A stretch of DNA of 64,000 nucleotides. Origin: Bacillota bacterium (GTDB lineage Bacteria; Bacillota_I; Bacilli_A; RF39; UBA660). Below, piece after piece: positions 55,401-63,611 of this stretch. The stretch lies in the NCBI GenBank assembly GCA_015059305.1, contig SVAQ01000006.1, forward strand, positions 5,392-69,391, written 5' to 3'. A program made the translations under genes and the position numbers. Every line of letters starts with the position of its first letter. Positions within the stretch are counted from its first letter, which is position 1. Under the pieces are notes generated by a model that saw only the letters and a list, made by a program, of their open reading frames with translations, had not been told where the DNA came from and did no database searches.

Positions 55401-56786
55401 AAAGAAATATTTGGTGAACAAAATGCTTATCGTGCTGGAACAATTTCGACGGTTCAATTAAAAACTGCATTTGGATATGTTCGTGGCTATTGTGAAGAAA
55501 ATAACATTATAATGAATAATTATGAAATAGAAAGAATTGCAATGGGATGTACTGGGGTTAAAAGAACAACTGGGCAACATCCTGGTGGTATTATTGTTAT
55601 TCCTCAGTATATGAATGTTTTTGATTTTACACCATATCAATATCCAGCAGATGAACCAGATAGTACGTGGTATACAACCCATTTTGATTTCCACGCAATT
55701 CATGATAACGTATTAAAATTAGATATACTAGGTCACGATGATCCAACGATGTTACGTTATTTGGGAGATACAACTGGAGTAGATGTTAAAACTATTCCAT
55801 TTGATGATAATGCCATTATTAGTTTGTTTACATCTCCTGATGCTTTAAAAGTTACAAAAGATCAGATTTTGTGTCCGACAGGTACACTTGGTATTCCGGA
55901 ATTTGGTACAAATTTTGCTATTCAAATGTTACTTGAAATTAAACCTACACATTTCGCAGATCTTGTAAAAATCGCAGGACTTTCACATGGTACAAACGTA
56001 TGGCAAGGTAACGTACGGGATCTTATTGTAAATAGTGTTGCCACTTTTGATAGCGTTCCAGGTTGTCGTGATGACATTATGACATCGCTTATCAATTATG
56101 GAATTGAATCTTCTAGTGCATTTAAAATATCTGAATTTGTAAGAAAAGGAAAAGCTAAAAAAGATCCTGCTGGGTGGCTTGAACATGCTAAACTAATGCG
56201 TGAATACTCAGTACCTGAATGGTATATTGAATGTTGTCGAAAGATTGAATACATGTTCCCAAAAGCTCATGCTTGTGCTTATGTAATGATGGCTTATCGC
56301 GTTGCTTGGTTTAAAGTTTATTATCCACTTTATTATTACTCAGCATATTTTTCTATTCGTAGAAGTGATTTTGATATAGATGCTATGCTTGGAGGCTATG
56401 ATGGTATTAAAGCAAGACTTCAAGAAATTAAAGAAAAACAATTTGATGTTACTGCTAAAGAAGAGGCTGTAGCGGATACTTTAGCTGTAGCTCTTGAAAT
56501 GCATGCTCGTGGCTTTAAATTTAAAAATATTGATATTAAAAAGAGTCAAGCTAAGACCTTTGTTATTGAGGAAGATGATAATGCTTTAGTAATACCTTTT
56601 ATGGCCGTTGATGGCTTAGGAGAAAACTGTGCATTTAAGATTGTTGAAGAAAGAGAACAAAAAGAATTTTTCTGTATCGAAGATTTTGCGGGAAGAGGTA
56701 AAGTTAATAAAACAACTGTAGATAAGCTTCGTGAACTTCATGTTTTCGACGGTATGCCTGAAAGTGCGCAATTAAGTTTATTTTAA
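52497..56786 (+). CDS. polC: DNA polymerase III PolC
   Basis: A 1,429-residue Gram-positive replicative polymerase. An OB/N-terminal region is followed by the PHP domain (VELHAHTMMSMMD, GIAITDHS) split by the DEDD exonuclease (VVFDTETTGL, HNAEFDMGFV, HRADYDSEGT), then the polymerase core (GSRGSVGSSLVATMMGITEV), a zinc site (YVCPKCKRS, YTCECGEKM) and PDIDLNFSG. All catalytic motifs look intact. No strong ribosome-binding site is seen; the short gap after dnaE suggests an operon. Confidence 0.97.
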   Translation: MNDELKRFFDSIKFTSDKFNDAKVKKVVYYSSLDRYEVTIIASSIVPKEEVDKLIEASKNKIKGEKACSIKIEYESFSMEEKRDYALNILNDYYKDKPSLGALALDINGDTIVIKLNSKMAEDMVKSDFNKLAKLLELYGLGQFNFITQLNVEALQSVKEEIEKEKTVEIKKEESPMVIGVHKDGEVTKLSNIFGEAKNLIFECYIFNIESVEKKGKKGPIYIISIKVSDKTDSYLIKLVKFSEEENAFIMKKLKPGTWIRVGGNVEMDTFLKCPIISPRSIEIIPSREEKIIDDAPVKRVELHAHTMMSMMDSVCDTKSLLKFAYGLGHRGIAITDHSVLQSYPDLYNTVKDLNKGKEDNEKFKVVYGAEMNVVDDNMTIIYNPKENLDLLDQTYVVFDTETTGLNSGVDSLIEIGGVKYKNGEIIDRFDELIDPKRKLPAFITKLTHITDEMLVGKDNEENVTKRFLKFCEGCILVAHNAEFDMGFVSAVMDKYNLGKFDYTVIDTMNLARNMYPSWRNHKLSTLVQNLEVDFNEDEHHRADYDSEGTAKCFHKMLLTLKNEKKATTDDLKNMVDKENIIKFARPFHMTILAQNAQGLKNLFKIVSLANTKYLLKGKEPKIPRQDIIDNREGLLFGSGCTFGEVFEKGLNLDDQGLANMMNFYDYIEVMPYSCATHLIGPEKRFGSVIEYNNYIEKLVEVAKRAGKLVCAVGDVHNIRKEDLIYRKVIINQKTNGKLHYLNHKDIEVPNEYFMTTNEMLEAFSFLEDKEDIVINNPNKLLDMVDELQIIKDKLYTPELENAAQRTKDMVYTKAHEVYGENLPELIETRLEQELNGIISGGFDVIYLIAQMLVKRSNEQGYFVGSRGSVGSSLVATMMGITEVNGLPPHYVCPKCKRSVFEVDGKRLADDYNSGYDMPDYTCECGEKMSKEGQDMPFATFLGFKAEKVPDIDLNFSGDNQASAHNHVKEIFGEQNAYRAGTISTVQLKTAFGYVRGYCEENNIIMNNYEIERIAMGCTGVKRTTGQHPGGIIVIPQYMNVFDFTPYQYPADEPDSTWYTTHFDFHAIHDNVLKLDILGHDDPTMLRYLGDTTGVDVKTIPFDDNAIISLFTSPDALKVTKDQILCPTGTLGIPEFGTNFAIQMLLEIKPTHFADLVKIAGLSHGTNVWQGNVRDLIVNSVATFDSVPGCRDDIMTSLINYGIESSSAFKISEFVRKGKAKKDPAGWLEHAKLMREYSVPEWYIECCRKIEYMFPKAHACAYVMMAYRVAWFKVYYPLYYYSAYFSIRRSDFDIDAMLGGYDGIKARLQEIKEKQFDVTAKEEAVADTLAVALEMHARGFKFKNIDIKKSQAKTFVIEEDDNALVIPFMAVDGLGENCAFKIVEEREQKEFFCIEDFAGRGKVNKTTVDKLRELHVFDGMPESAQLSLF

Positions 56787-56790
56787 AATG

Positions 56791-56814
56791 AAGATGACAA
56801 AGGTCATCTTTTTA
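56791..56814 (+). terminator. Intrinsic terminator after polC
   Basis: An 8-bp perfect stem AAGATGAC/GTCATCTT with an AAAG loop runs into TTTTT. Confidence 0.85.
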
Positions 56815-56904
56815 TATGGAATTTAGAAAAATCTACTTTTTATAAGTTGTATATAATATTTAAAAGTGTTAATATAAATGTTGTTAAAAAATAAAGGTAG
56901 TAAT

Positions 56905-59157
56905 ATGAGTATAAATTCAAAAAATATATCTAAATTATCACCACAAGAATTGTATAATGAATTGTTAGTCATAATTACTAAAGTTCGTCAAAAATATGAC
57001 TATGTTAATTTGTCAGATTCTGAATTTCAAAAGGTAATAATATCAAAATTAAAACAGATTTGTTCTAAAAATGAATTTAGTAACGATCAAGACTTAGAAA
57101 CATATTTTACTAAAGCAATAGAAAAAGAGTACTTTAATTTGATTAAGCAGATAATGCATAATCTCAAAACTGCTGAATTAATAATAAATTCTTTTATCGA
57201 AAATAAAATTGGTAGTGCCAAATCATATAAATCAGCATTAAGAGAACTTGATAAGTTAAAAGATTTTTTTGTCTTTTGGGGTTATTATCCAAGTCCTGAC
57301 TTATGTTTAAAATTAATTAGTAATCATGAACGATTAAAAAATATATTAAAGCTAGTTGTAGATTCTAATATAAAGAAAATTCAATCAGAAACAATTGATG
57401 AAGTTTTTGAAAATGAAATAATTTTTTCTTTTGTTAATTGCTATTGTATATTAAATAATATAAATATTGATCCAAAGGTTGATTCCGATGAAAAAATATA
57501 TGAATCTTTAGAAGACCAAAGTGAATTTAGTGGTAATGTTGATATAACAAGACAATATTTTCAAGAAATAAATAAACCGCTTTTAACTTTAGAGGAAGAA
57601 AGAGAATTAGCATATCGAGTCATGCAAGGTGACATGCAAGCTAAAGAGTTGTTAGTAGAACGTAATTTACGATTAGTTGTTACGATAGCTAAGAAGCATC
57701 TTGGCCGTGGACTTTCTTTATTAGATTTAATTCAAGAAGGAAATGTTGGATTGATAACAGCGGTTGAACGATACGACGTAACCAAAGGTTTTAGATTTGC
57801 TACATACGCAGTGAACTGGATAAGGCAAGGGATAACTAGAGCTATAGCAGATAAAGGGCGAAATGTTAGGCTATCAGTTGATAAGCAAACTAAAATTAAT
57901 CAGTTTAGGAAGGCAAAAACACAATTAGAAAAAGAACTAAATCGTGAACCTTTGCTTGAAGAAATAGCTGAGTATTTAGGGATTTCAGAAGTAAAAGCAA
58001 AGGAACTTCATGATTTACAATTTGATACAGTAAGTTTAAATACTGTTGTTGGCGATGACAATAATACTGAATTAGAACATTTTGTAGCATCTTCAGAGCA
58101 AAGCCCGGAAGAAGAAGTTATTGATAATTCTTTGGAGGAACAAGTAAAAGTTCTTTTGCGAAGAGTTAACTTAAAACCAAGAGAAATAGAAGTTCTAATT
58201 CATCGCTTTGGATTATATGGTAATGAGGCAAAAACACTTGAGGAAGTAGGGCAGATGCTTAATCTTACAAGAGAACGGATTCGTCAAATTGAAAATAAAG
58301 CTATTCAAAAAATCCGTAAATCACCATATATTAAGTCATTAGCAATTTATATGTCGTACCCAGAGGAAGCAGAGCACAATATTGATTTATATAGAAAAAA
58401 TCCTAAATATAAACCGGTAGAACGGGAGACTAAGCCAAAAAAAGTAGTTATTAAGGAGGAAGAACAAATGGCTAAACAAATAAGAAGTTTATATGAGTAT
58501 TTTGATACATATTCTAAAGAGGCAATTAATGAAATGGTAGCAAAATTAAGTGAAGCAGATAGAGCTTTACTTACTAAAAGGTATGGAGCAGATTTAGAAA
58601 ATCCTGATTATAGTTCTAAATTAACTAAACAAGAAACAACGACTTTTTATGGAAGCTTAATTCCTAAAATGCGTCGTCTTTTAGAAAATCCAAATTTGGA
58701 AAGAAGACCAAGAAAAAGTAGAACACCAAAAGTAAATAATTCAGTTGATTCATCAGAAAATATTTTAAAACCAGTTCAAGAAGAGCCAAGTGATCCAATA
58801 GAACCTGAATGTGAAAGTGGTCAGTTAATTTGTAATCAACAAAACTATAATGAAGACAGAGTAACTAAAGAAGCTTGTATAAAAATTTTAGAAATGCTAA
58901 AAACTCCTTCTTTTGGGCAAATGATGGGGACACTTTCCGCTAAAGAAGCAGTAATTATATCCCTTAAATTAGGTTATATTGATGGCAAATATTTTTCTAC
59001 CTCTGCAATTGCCAACTTTTTAGGTATAGAAGATCACGAAGTAATAGAAACAACAAGAAAAGTTTTACTTTTATATAAGGAGAGTTTCGATAAATTTTTA
59101 GATGAAGCTATCAAATATGCTATGCTTGATTTTGATGATGGGACTCCAAAAAGATAA
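56905..59157 (+). CDS. Giant sigma-70 family factor with N- and C-terminal extensions
   Basis: A 750-residue protein. Residues 1-205 are a helical, charged region that I do not recognise. Residues 212-470 are a full sigma-70 core: region 1.2 (DITRQYFQEINKPLLTLEEE), region 2 ([40 protein letters not shown]), region 3 and region 4 ([20 protein letters not shown]). Beyond it lie a LTKRYGAD module with FYGSLIPKMRRLLENP (about residues 545-595), a disordered acidic linker, and a region-4-like helix-turn-helix (LSAKEAVIISLKLGYIDG, IANFLGIEDHEVIETTRKVL, about residues 669-732). AAAGGTAG selects the ATG at 56905; TATAAT lies at 56852. Confidence 0.9.
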   Translation: MSINSKNISKLSPQELYNELLVIITKVRQKYDYVNLSDSEFQKVIISKLKQICSKNEFSNDQDLETYFTKAIEKEYFNLIKQIMHNLKTAELIINSFIENKIGSAKSYKSALRELDKLKDFFVFWGYYPSPDLCLKLISNHERLKNILKLVVDSNIKKIQSETIDEVFENEIIFSFVNCYCILNNINIDPKVDSDEKIYESLEDQSEFSGNVDITRQYFQEINKPLLTLEEERELAYRVMQGDMQAKELLVERNLRLVVTIAKKHLGRGLSLLDLIQEGNVGLITAVERYDVTKGFRFATYAVNWIRQGITRAIADKGRNVRLSVDKQTKINQFRKAKTQLEKELNREPLLEEIAEYLGISEVKAKELHDLQFDTVSLNTVVGDDNNTELEHFVASSEQSPEEEVIDNSLEEQVKVLLRRVNLKPREIEVLIHRFGLYGNEAKTLEEVGQMLNLTRERIRQIENKAIQKIRKSPYIKSLAIYMSYPEEAEHNIDLYRKNPKYKPVERETKPKKVVIKEEEQMAKQIRSLYEYFDTYSKEAINEMVAKLSEADRALLTKRYGADLENPDYSSKLTKQETTTFYGSLIPKMRRLLENPNLERRPRKSRTPKVNNSVDSSENILKPVQEEPSDPIEPECESGQLICNQQNYNEDRVTKEACIKILEMLKTPSFGQMMGTLSAKEAVIISLKLGYIDGKYFSTSAIANFLGIEDHEVIETTRKVLLLYKESFDKFLDEAIKYAMLDFDDGTPKR

Positions 59158-59226
59158 TTTAGGATTAATAATAATATCATAACTAAAAAAAATATGTTAA
59201 AATATCAAAGAAAGAAGTTGATTGTA

Positions 59227-59745
59227 GTGGAAAAATTTATACCAGATATATATCAAAAAAGTATTTATGATATTAATTATAAAAAATTAAAGAAAAGAAA
59301 AATAAAATGTTTATGTTTTGATTTGGATAATACTCTTGTACCATATACAGAAAGCGTTCCGCCAAGTGATGTAAAGGAGCTTTTTCATTTGTTATCTGTA
59401 GATTTTAAAGTGATTATTTTATCTAATTCAGGTCAAAAAAGACTTACTCCTTTTAAAGAAATTTTAAATGTAGATGTAGCTTTCTCTTCGCGTAAACCAT
59501 GTAAGAAAAAGTATATCAAAATTATGAATACTTATGGTTTTAAACCGGAAGAAATTGCCTGTATTGGTGATCAAATAATGACTGATATTTTTGGAGCTAA
59601 TCGTAATGGATGCCTAAGTATTTTAGTTAATCCAATGGGTTCAAAAGAACCTGCGACAACTAAATTTAATCGGTTTTGGGAAGGTCTAATTTTAAAACGC
59701 TTAGAAAAGAAAAGTATTCTAGTTAAAGGAAAATATTATGAGTAA
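59227..59745 (+). CDS. yqeG: YqeG family HAD-IIIA phosphatase
   Basis: A 172-residue HAD-superfamily protein with the nucleophile motif CFDLDNTLVPY, ILSNSG and the acidic motif CIGDQIMTDIFGA. The substrate is unknown. Bacillus YqeG starts with a KFxPD-like motif, matching EKFIPDIYQKSI here, so the GTG at 59227 (or TTG at 59218) is the likely start; the ATG at 59194 overlaps a TAAAAT -10. It overlaps yqeH by 8 nt, the conserved order. Confidence 0.85.
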   Translation: MEKFIPDIYQKSIYDINYKKLKKRKIKCLCFDLDNTLVPYTESVPPSDVKELFHLLSVDFKVIILSNSGQKRLTPFKEILNVDVAFSSRKPCKKKYIKIMNTYGFKPEEIACIGDQIMTDIFGANRNGCLSILVNPMGSKEPATTKFNRFWEGLILKRLEKKSILVKGKYYE

Positions 59746-60649
59746 ATGTAAAGGTTGCGGAATAACACTACATAGCGAAAATCGTAAAGAGCCAGGATAT
59801 ACTCCAAAAGAAGGCAGCAAGCTTTGTGAAAGATGTTTTAAAATTACAAACTATAATTATCATGAAAAAGATAGCAAGAATATTGATAATAATATTCTTA
59901 TAAAAGGAATAAATAACAAAAAATGTGCTACGATGTTTTTATGTGATATTTTAAACTTAAATAGTAACATTATGGAAATATACGATATAATCCGTGAACC
60001 TAAAGTTTTAGTTATAACTAAAAGTGATATCATACCTAAAAATATTAAATTAAATAAGCTAGAAGAAAATATTAAAAAGGTATATAACGTTGATAATTTA
60101 TTATTTATATCTAGTCGAAGTGGTTATGGTAAAAAGCATGTTTTAGATTATATTGAAAAATATAAAAAAGTAGTTTTAGCAGGTCCTACATCAAGTGGAA
60201 AGAGTAGTTTGATAAATTATTTGTTTGATTTACAGTTAACTGTTTCAAATCATAAAAATACTACGCAAGAGTTTATTAGTTTAAAAATTGGCGATAATGA
60301 AATAATTGATGCTCCAGGATTTAATGAAGAATATTTGCTTGATAATGTCAAACAAAATGGGTTTATTACACCAAAAACCTTAATTATTAAAAAAGGTTAT
60401 TCTATATGTATTAATAATTTGGAGTTTTATGCTAATCAAGATATGAATATAACACTTTTCTTTCCTAAGAGCATATTAGTTAAAACTCGAAAAGTAAAAA
60501 AAGAATATGAAAATAAAATTGAACTATCTAATCATAGTGATTTAATTGTTAATAATCTTGGTTTTATTTATTTTAAAGATGAAGTATGTATTTATGTAAA
60601 TGATAAAAACTATCTTGATACTAGGGAAAGTATTGTAGGTGGCAAATGA
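59738..60649 (+). CDS. yqeH: Ribosome biogenesis GTPase YqeH
   Basis: A 303-residue circularly permuted GTPase needed for 30S assembly. The N-terminal treble-clef zinc finger (CKGCGITL, LCERCFKI) is followed by G4 (TKSD), the P-loop GPTSSGKSSLIN and G3 (DAPGF). It is shorter than Bacillus YqeH (about 366 residues), mainly in the C-terminal domain. The start overlaps yqeG, and the end overlaps mutL by 4 nt. Confidence 0.93.
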   Translation: MSKCKGCGITLHSENRKEPGYTPKEGSKLCERCFKITNYNYHEKDSKNIDNNILIKGINNKKCATMFLCDILNLNSNIMEIYDIIREPKVLVITKSDIIPKNIKLNKLEENIKKVYNVDNLLFISSRSGYGKKHVLDYIEKYKKVVLAGPTSSGKSSLINYLFDLQLTVSNHKNTTQEFISLKIGDNEIIDAPGFNEEYLLDNVKQNGFITPKTLIIKKGYSICINNLEFYANQDMNITLFFPKSILVKTRKVKKEYENKIELSNHSDLIVNNLGFIYFKDEVCIYVNDKNYLDTRESIVGGK

Positions 60650-62361
60650 GTAAAATAAAAGTAATGAGTGAACTACTTGCTAATAAAATTGCTGCGGGAG
60701 AAGTTATAGAAAAAATTGCCTCAGTAGTTAAGGAACTAGTGGAAAATTCAATCGATGCAGGTAGTAATAACATTAAAGTAAATTTAATAGGTTCAGGTAT
60801 TAAATCAATTGAAGTTATAGATGATGGCGCAGGAATGGATCGTGAAGATGCTCAAACTGCATTTTTAAGACATGCAACTTCCAAAATATATAAAGAAGAT
60901 GATTTGTATTTTATTGATACATTAGGGTTTCGTGGTGAAGCGCTTGCATCAATTGCTTCGGTTTCGGAAGTTAAGATGTCAACTTGTAATGGAGTAGAAT
61001 CTACTTATATTGAAATTAAAGGTGGACAAATAATTGATATAAGACCATGTCCTGAAAGAAAAGGAACAAAGATTGAAATAACTAATATTTTTTATAATAC
61101 ACCAGCGCGCCTTAAGTATTTAAAAAGTGATGCCACTGAACTTGCTAATTGTACTTCATTTATGGAAAGGTTGGCTTTATCACATCCTGCTATTGCTTTT
61201 ACGTTAACAAATAATGGAAAAATAATTGTTAAAACAAGTGGATCAAATAATTTGCATAAAGCCATTCATGAAATATTTGGGATGGAAGTATCTAGTAATC
61301 TTTTAGAATTCAAAGATAGTAATGATGATTTCGAAATTAAGGGATACGCTTGTAAACCGCATATCTTAAAATCTAATCGAAATCAATTAATTACTTTAAT
61401 TAATAATCGAATTGTTCGTAATAATGAGATAAATAATGCTATTAACGATGCTTATTATACATATAAACCGGAAGGTAAATATCCAATTGTTGTTTTAAAT
61501 ATTGAAACTGATCCTACCATTGTTGATGTTAATATTCATCCTACTAAACAAGATGTAAAAATATCTAAGATTAATGAATTATGTACTATGATTACAAATG
61601 CAATTAAAAAAGCGTTATATAATAATTTATTAATTATAAAACCTTTAGAAGATGTAAAAGAAGAAATTAGTGAAACGCCTTTTGAAAATGAAAGTGACTA
61701 TGTTATTGAAAAGAAGTCAGAACAAGTGTTTATGGATTTTCAAACTGAAGAGGTCATTCATGAAGAAAGCATTAAAAGTTTAGTGCTGTATCCCGTTGGT
61801 TTAGCACATGGGACATATATAATTGCAGAGAATGAAGATGGAATGTATATTATTGATCAGCATGCTGCGTATGAGCGAATTAATTATGAAAGATATATGA
61901 AAAGACTTGCTGAAAAGGAAGTTGCTAAGATAAATATGCTAATTCCTATTACTATTGAATTTAGTCCAAGTGAATATCTTGATTTAATGCAAAAGAAAGA
62001 TATTTTGACTTCACTTAATATTGATGTTGAATCTTTTGGTATCAATACCATTGTTATTAAATCCCATCCAACTTGGTTAAAAGAAGGCTATGAAGAAGAA
62101 AGCCTTCGAAAAATAATTGATTTAGTACTTTTGTTAGATAATAAATTTGATCGAGTTAAATTTGAAGAAAAGATTGCTATTACTCTTGCATGTAAAATGA
62201 GTATTAAAGCTAATATGCATATTTCTCATGAAGAAATGGAATATATTCTTAATGAACTGGTAAAGTGTGATAACCCATATAATTGTCCTCATGGAAGACC
62301 TACAATTATTAAATTTACAATTTACGATTTAGAAAAAATGTTTAAAAGGGTAATGGACTAG
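60646..62361 (+). CDS. mutL: DNA mismatch repair protein MutL
   Basis: A 571-residue protein with the GHKL ATPase (KIAAGEVIEKIASVVKELVE, GFRGEALASIASVS), the transducer domain and a C-terminal endonuclease domain with DQHAAYERINYE and CPHGRPT, so it is the nicking type found in bacteria without MutH. It starts within an ATGA overlap with yqeH, an unusual neighbour; MutS is not in the window. Confidence 0.96.
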   Translation: MSKIKVMSELLANKIAAGEVIEKIASVVKELVENSIDAGSNNIKVNLIGSGIKSIEVIDDGAGMDREDAQTAFLRHATSKIYKEDDLYFIDTLGFRGEALASIASVSEVKMSTCNGVESTYIEIKGGQIIDIRPCPERKGTKIEITNIFYNTPARLKYLKSDATELANCTSFMERLALSHPAIAFTLTNNGKIIVKTSGSNNLHKAIHEIFGMEVSSNLLEFKDSNDDFEIKGYACKPHILKSNRNQLITLINNRIVRNNEINNAINDAYYTYKPEGKYPIVVLNIETDPTIVDVNIHPTKQDVKISKINELCTMITNAIKKALYNNLLIIKPLEDVKEEISETPFENESDYVIEKKSEQVFMDFQTEEVIHEESIKSLVLYPVGLAHGTYIIAENEDGMYIIDQHAAYERINYERYMKRLAEKEVAKINMLIPITIEFSPSEYLDLMQKKDILTSLNIDVESFGINTIVIKSHPTWLKEGYEEESLRKIIDLVLLLDNKFDRVKFEEKIAITLACKMSIKANMHISHEEMEYILNELVKCDNPYNCPHGRPTIIKFTIYDLEKMFKRVMD

Positions 62362-62403
62362 TAGTTTTAGCGATAATTTGTTATAATTTATTTAGGTGAT
62401 TTT

Positions 62404-62865
62404 ATGAAGTTAAATTTAAGTGAATTAAGTTACAAAGATAAAATTGAGATAAAAGACTATTTTAGTTTTTCAAATGATTATTTAGCTTCTTCGAATATAA
62501 AAAAATTAGATGGTGTATATGCAGAAGGATTTGTTTATCAAACAGACTTAGATGAATATAAATGTCGTATTGCCGTTAACGGGGTAATGATGCTTTTGGA
62601 CAGTGTAACTCTTGAAGAAATACCTTATGAATTTGACTTTATTATTGATGATGTAGTAGATGAAACGTGTATAAATGAGCAAAATATGCTTGATATTATG
62701 GAACTTTTGTGGGAAAATATTGTACTAGAGGTTCCCATTAGATATACCAAAAGTGATGCTGAAGATTTAAAAGGTGATAATTGGGAAGTATTAAGTGATA
62801 ACAAAGAGGATAAAATAGATCCTCGTATGCAAAAGTTATACGATTATTATAAAGGTGGTGAATGA
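62404..62865 (+). CDS. yceD: YceD (DUF177) family protein
   Basis: A 153-residue acidic protein with the YceD core ([29 protein letters not shown]) and a C-terminal [12 protein letters not shown] motif. It is linked to rRNA and ribosome maturation by its constant place before rpmF, kept here. A weak GGTGAT precedes the ATG, and its stop overlaps the rpmF ribosome-binding region. Confidence 0.9.
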   Translation: MKLNLSELSYKDKIEIKDYFSFSNDYLASSNIKKLDGVYAEGFVYQTDLDEYKCRIAVNGVMMLLDSVTLEEIPYEFDFIIDDVVDETCINEQNMLDIMELLWENIVLEVPIRYTKSDAEDLKGDNWEVLSDNKEDKIDPRMQKLYDYYKGGE

Positions 62866-62866
62866 G

Positions 62867-63055
62867 ATGGCAGTTCCATTTAGAAGAACTAGTAAAACTA
62901 AAAAAAGAATGAGAAGAACTCATTTAAAGAAAGAAGTAGGAGCTTTAACAACTTGCTCACAATGTGGCGCAACAATTCGTCCTCATAGAGCTTGTAAAAA
63001 ATGTGGTTTCTACGCTGGCAAAGAAGTTATTGCAACTGAAAAAGAAGAAAATTAA
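62867..63055 (+). CDS. rpmF: 50S ribosomal protein bL32
   Basis: A 62-residue basic protein, [20 protein letters not shown], with the zinc-binding Cys motif [26 protein letters not shown] precedes the ATG at 62867; an upstream in-frame extension overlaps yceD and is not used. Confidence 0.97.
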   Translation: MAVPFRRTSKTKKRMRRTHLKKEVGALTTCSQCGATIRPHRACKKCGFYAGKEVIATEKEEN

Positions 63056-63085
63056 TATATTTTGTAAAGTTTTACAATGAAAAAT

Positions 63086-63117
63086 AAAAAAAGTAAATAT
63101 TTATTTACTTTTTTTTT
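63086..63117 (+). terminator. Intrinsic terminator after rpmF
   Basis: A stem AAAAAGTAAAT/ATTTACTTTTT with a 4-nt loop is followed by a long T-run. Confidence 0.88.
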
Positions 63118-63129
63118 GCTTTATAGTAA

Positions 63130-63170
63130 TATAATGGTAGACAGTGGCACACTGTGGTAGAAAGTGGGGG
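63130..63170 (+). promoter_or_regulatory. mraZ promoter region with four 10-bp-spaced TGG repeats (MraZ operator)
   Basis: TATAAT lies at 63130-63135. From there TGG cores at 63135, 63145, 63155 and 63165 recur with an exact 10-nt period (TGGTAGACA, GTGGCACAC, GTGGTAGAA, GTGGGGGAT). MraZ is a ring-shaped protein that binds three or four such repeats in its own promoter. The last repeat overlaps the mraZ ribosome-binding site. Confidence 0.8.
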
Positions 63171-63176
63171 ATATAA

Positions 63177-63611
63177 ATGTTAATGGGCGAATTTCATCAT
63201 AACATTGATGATAAAGGCCGTTTAGTTATTCCTACGAAGTACCGTGAAGAAATGGGAGAGTCCTTTGTTATTACAAGGGGACTTGAAAAATGTCTTTACG
63301 CTTATTCCATGACTGAATGGGATAGACTTGTAGCTAAATTAAACGAACTGCCTTTTACTAAAAAAGACGCTCGTACTTTTATTAGAACCTTTTTTTCTGG
63401 TGCGACTGTTTGTGAATTCGACAAAAATGGTCGGATTAACATTACCTCCCCATTGGTTAGTTACGCCGGTTTATCTAAAGCATGTGTGATAATCGGCGTA
63501 AATGACCGACTTGAAATATGGGATGAGGAAACTTTCAATAACTTTATGAATGAAAATTCAGAAAACATGGAAGAGATAGCGGAGAATTTATTTGAAAACT
63601 TATCATTATAG
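63177..63611 (+). CDS. mraZ: Transcriptional regulator MraZ
   Basis: A 144-residue protein with two SpoVT-AbrB-like halves: MGEFHHNIDDKGRLVIPTKY and GATVCEFDKNGRINITSPLV. It is the first gene of the division and cell-wall (dcw) cluster and represses or tunes that cluster by binding the repeats just upstream. GTGGGGG precedes the ATG. It overlaps rsmH by 20 nt. Confidence 0.96.
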   Translation: MLMGEFHHNIDDKGRLVIPTKYREEMGESFVITRGLEKCLYAYSMTEWDRLVAKLNELPFTKKDARTFIRTFFSGATVCEFDKNGRINITSPLVSYAGLSKACVIIGVNDRLEIWDEETFNNFMNENSENMEEIAENLFENLSL

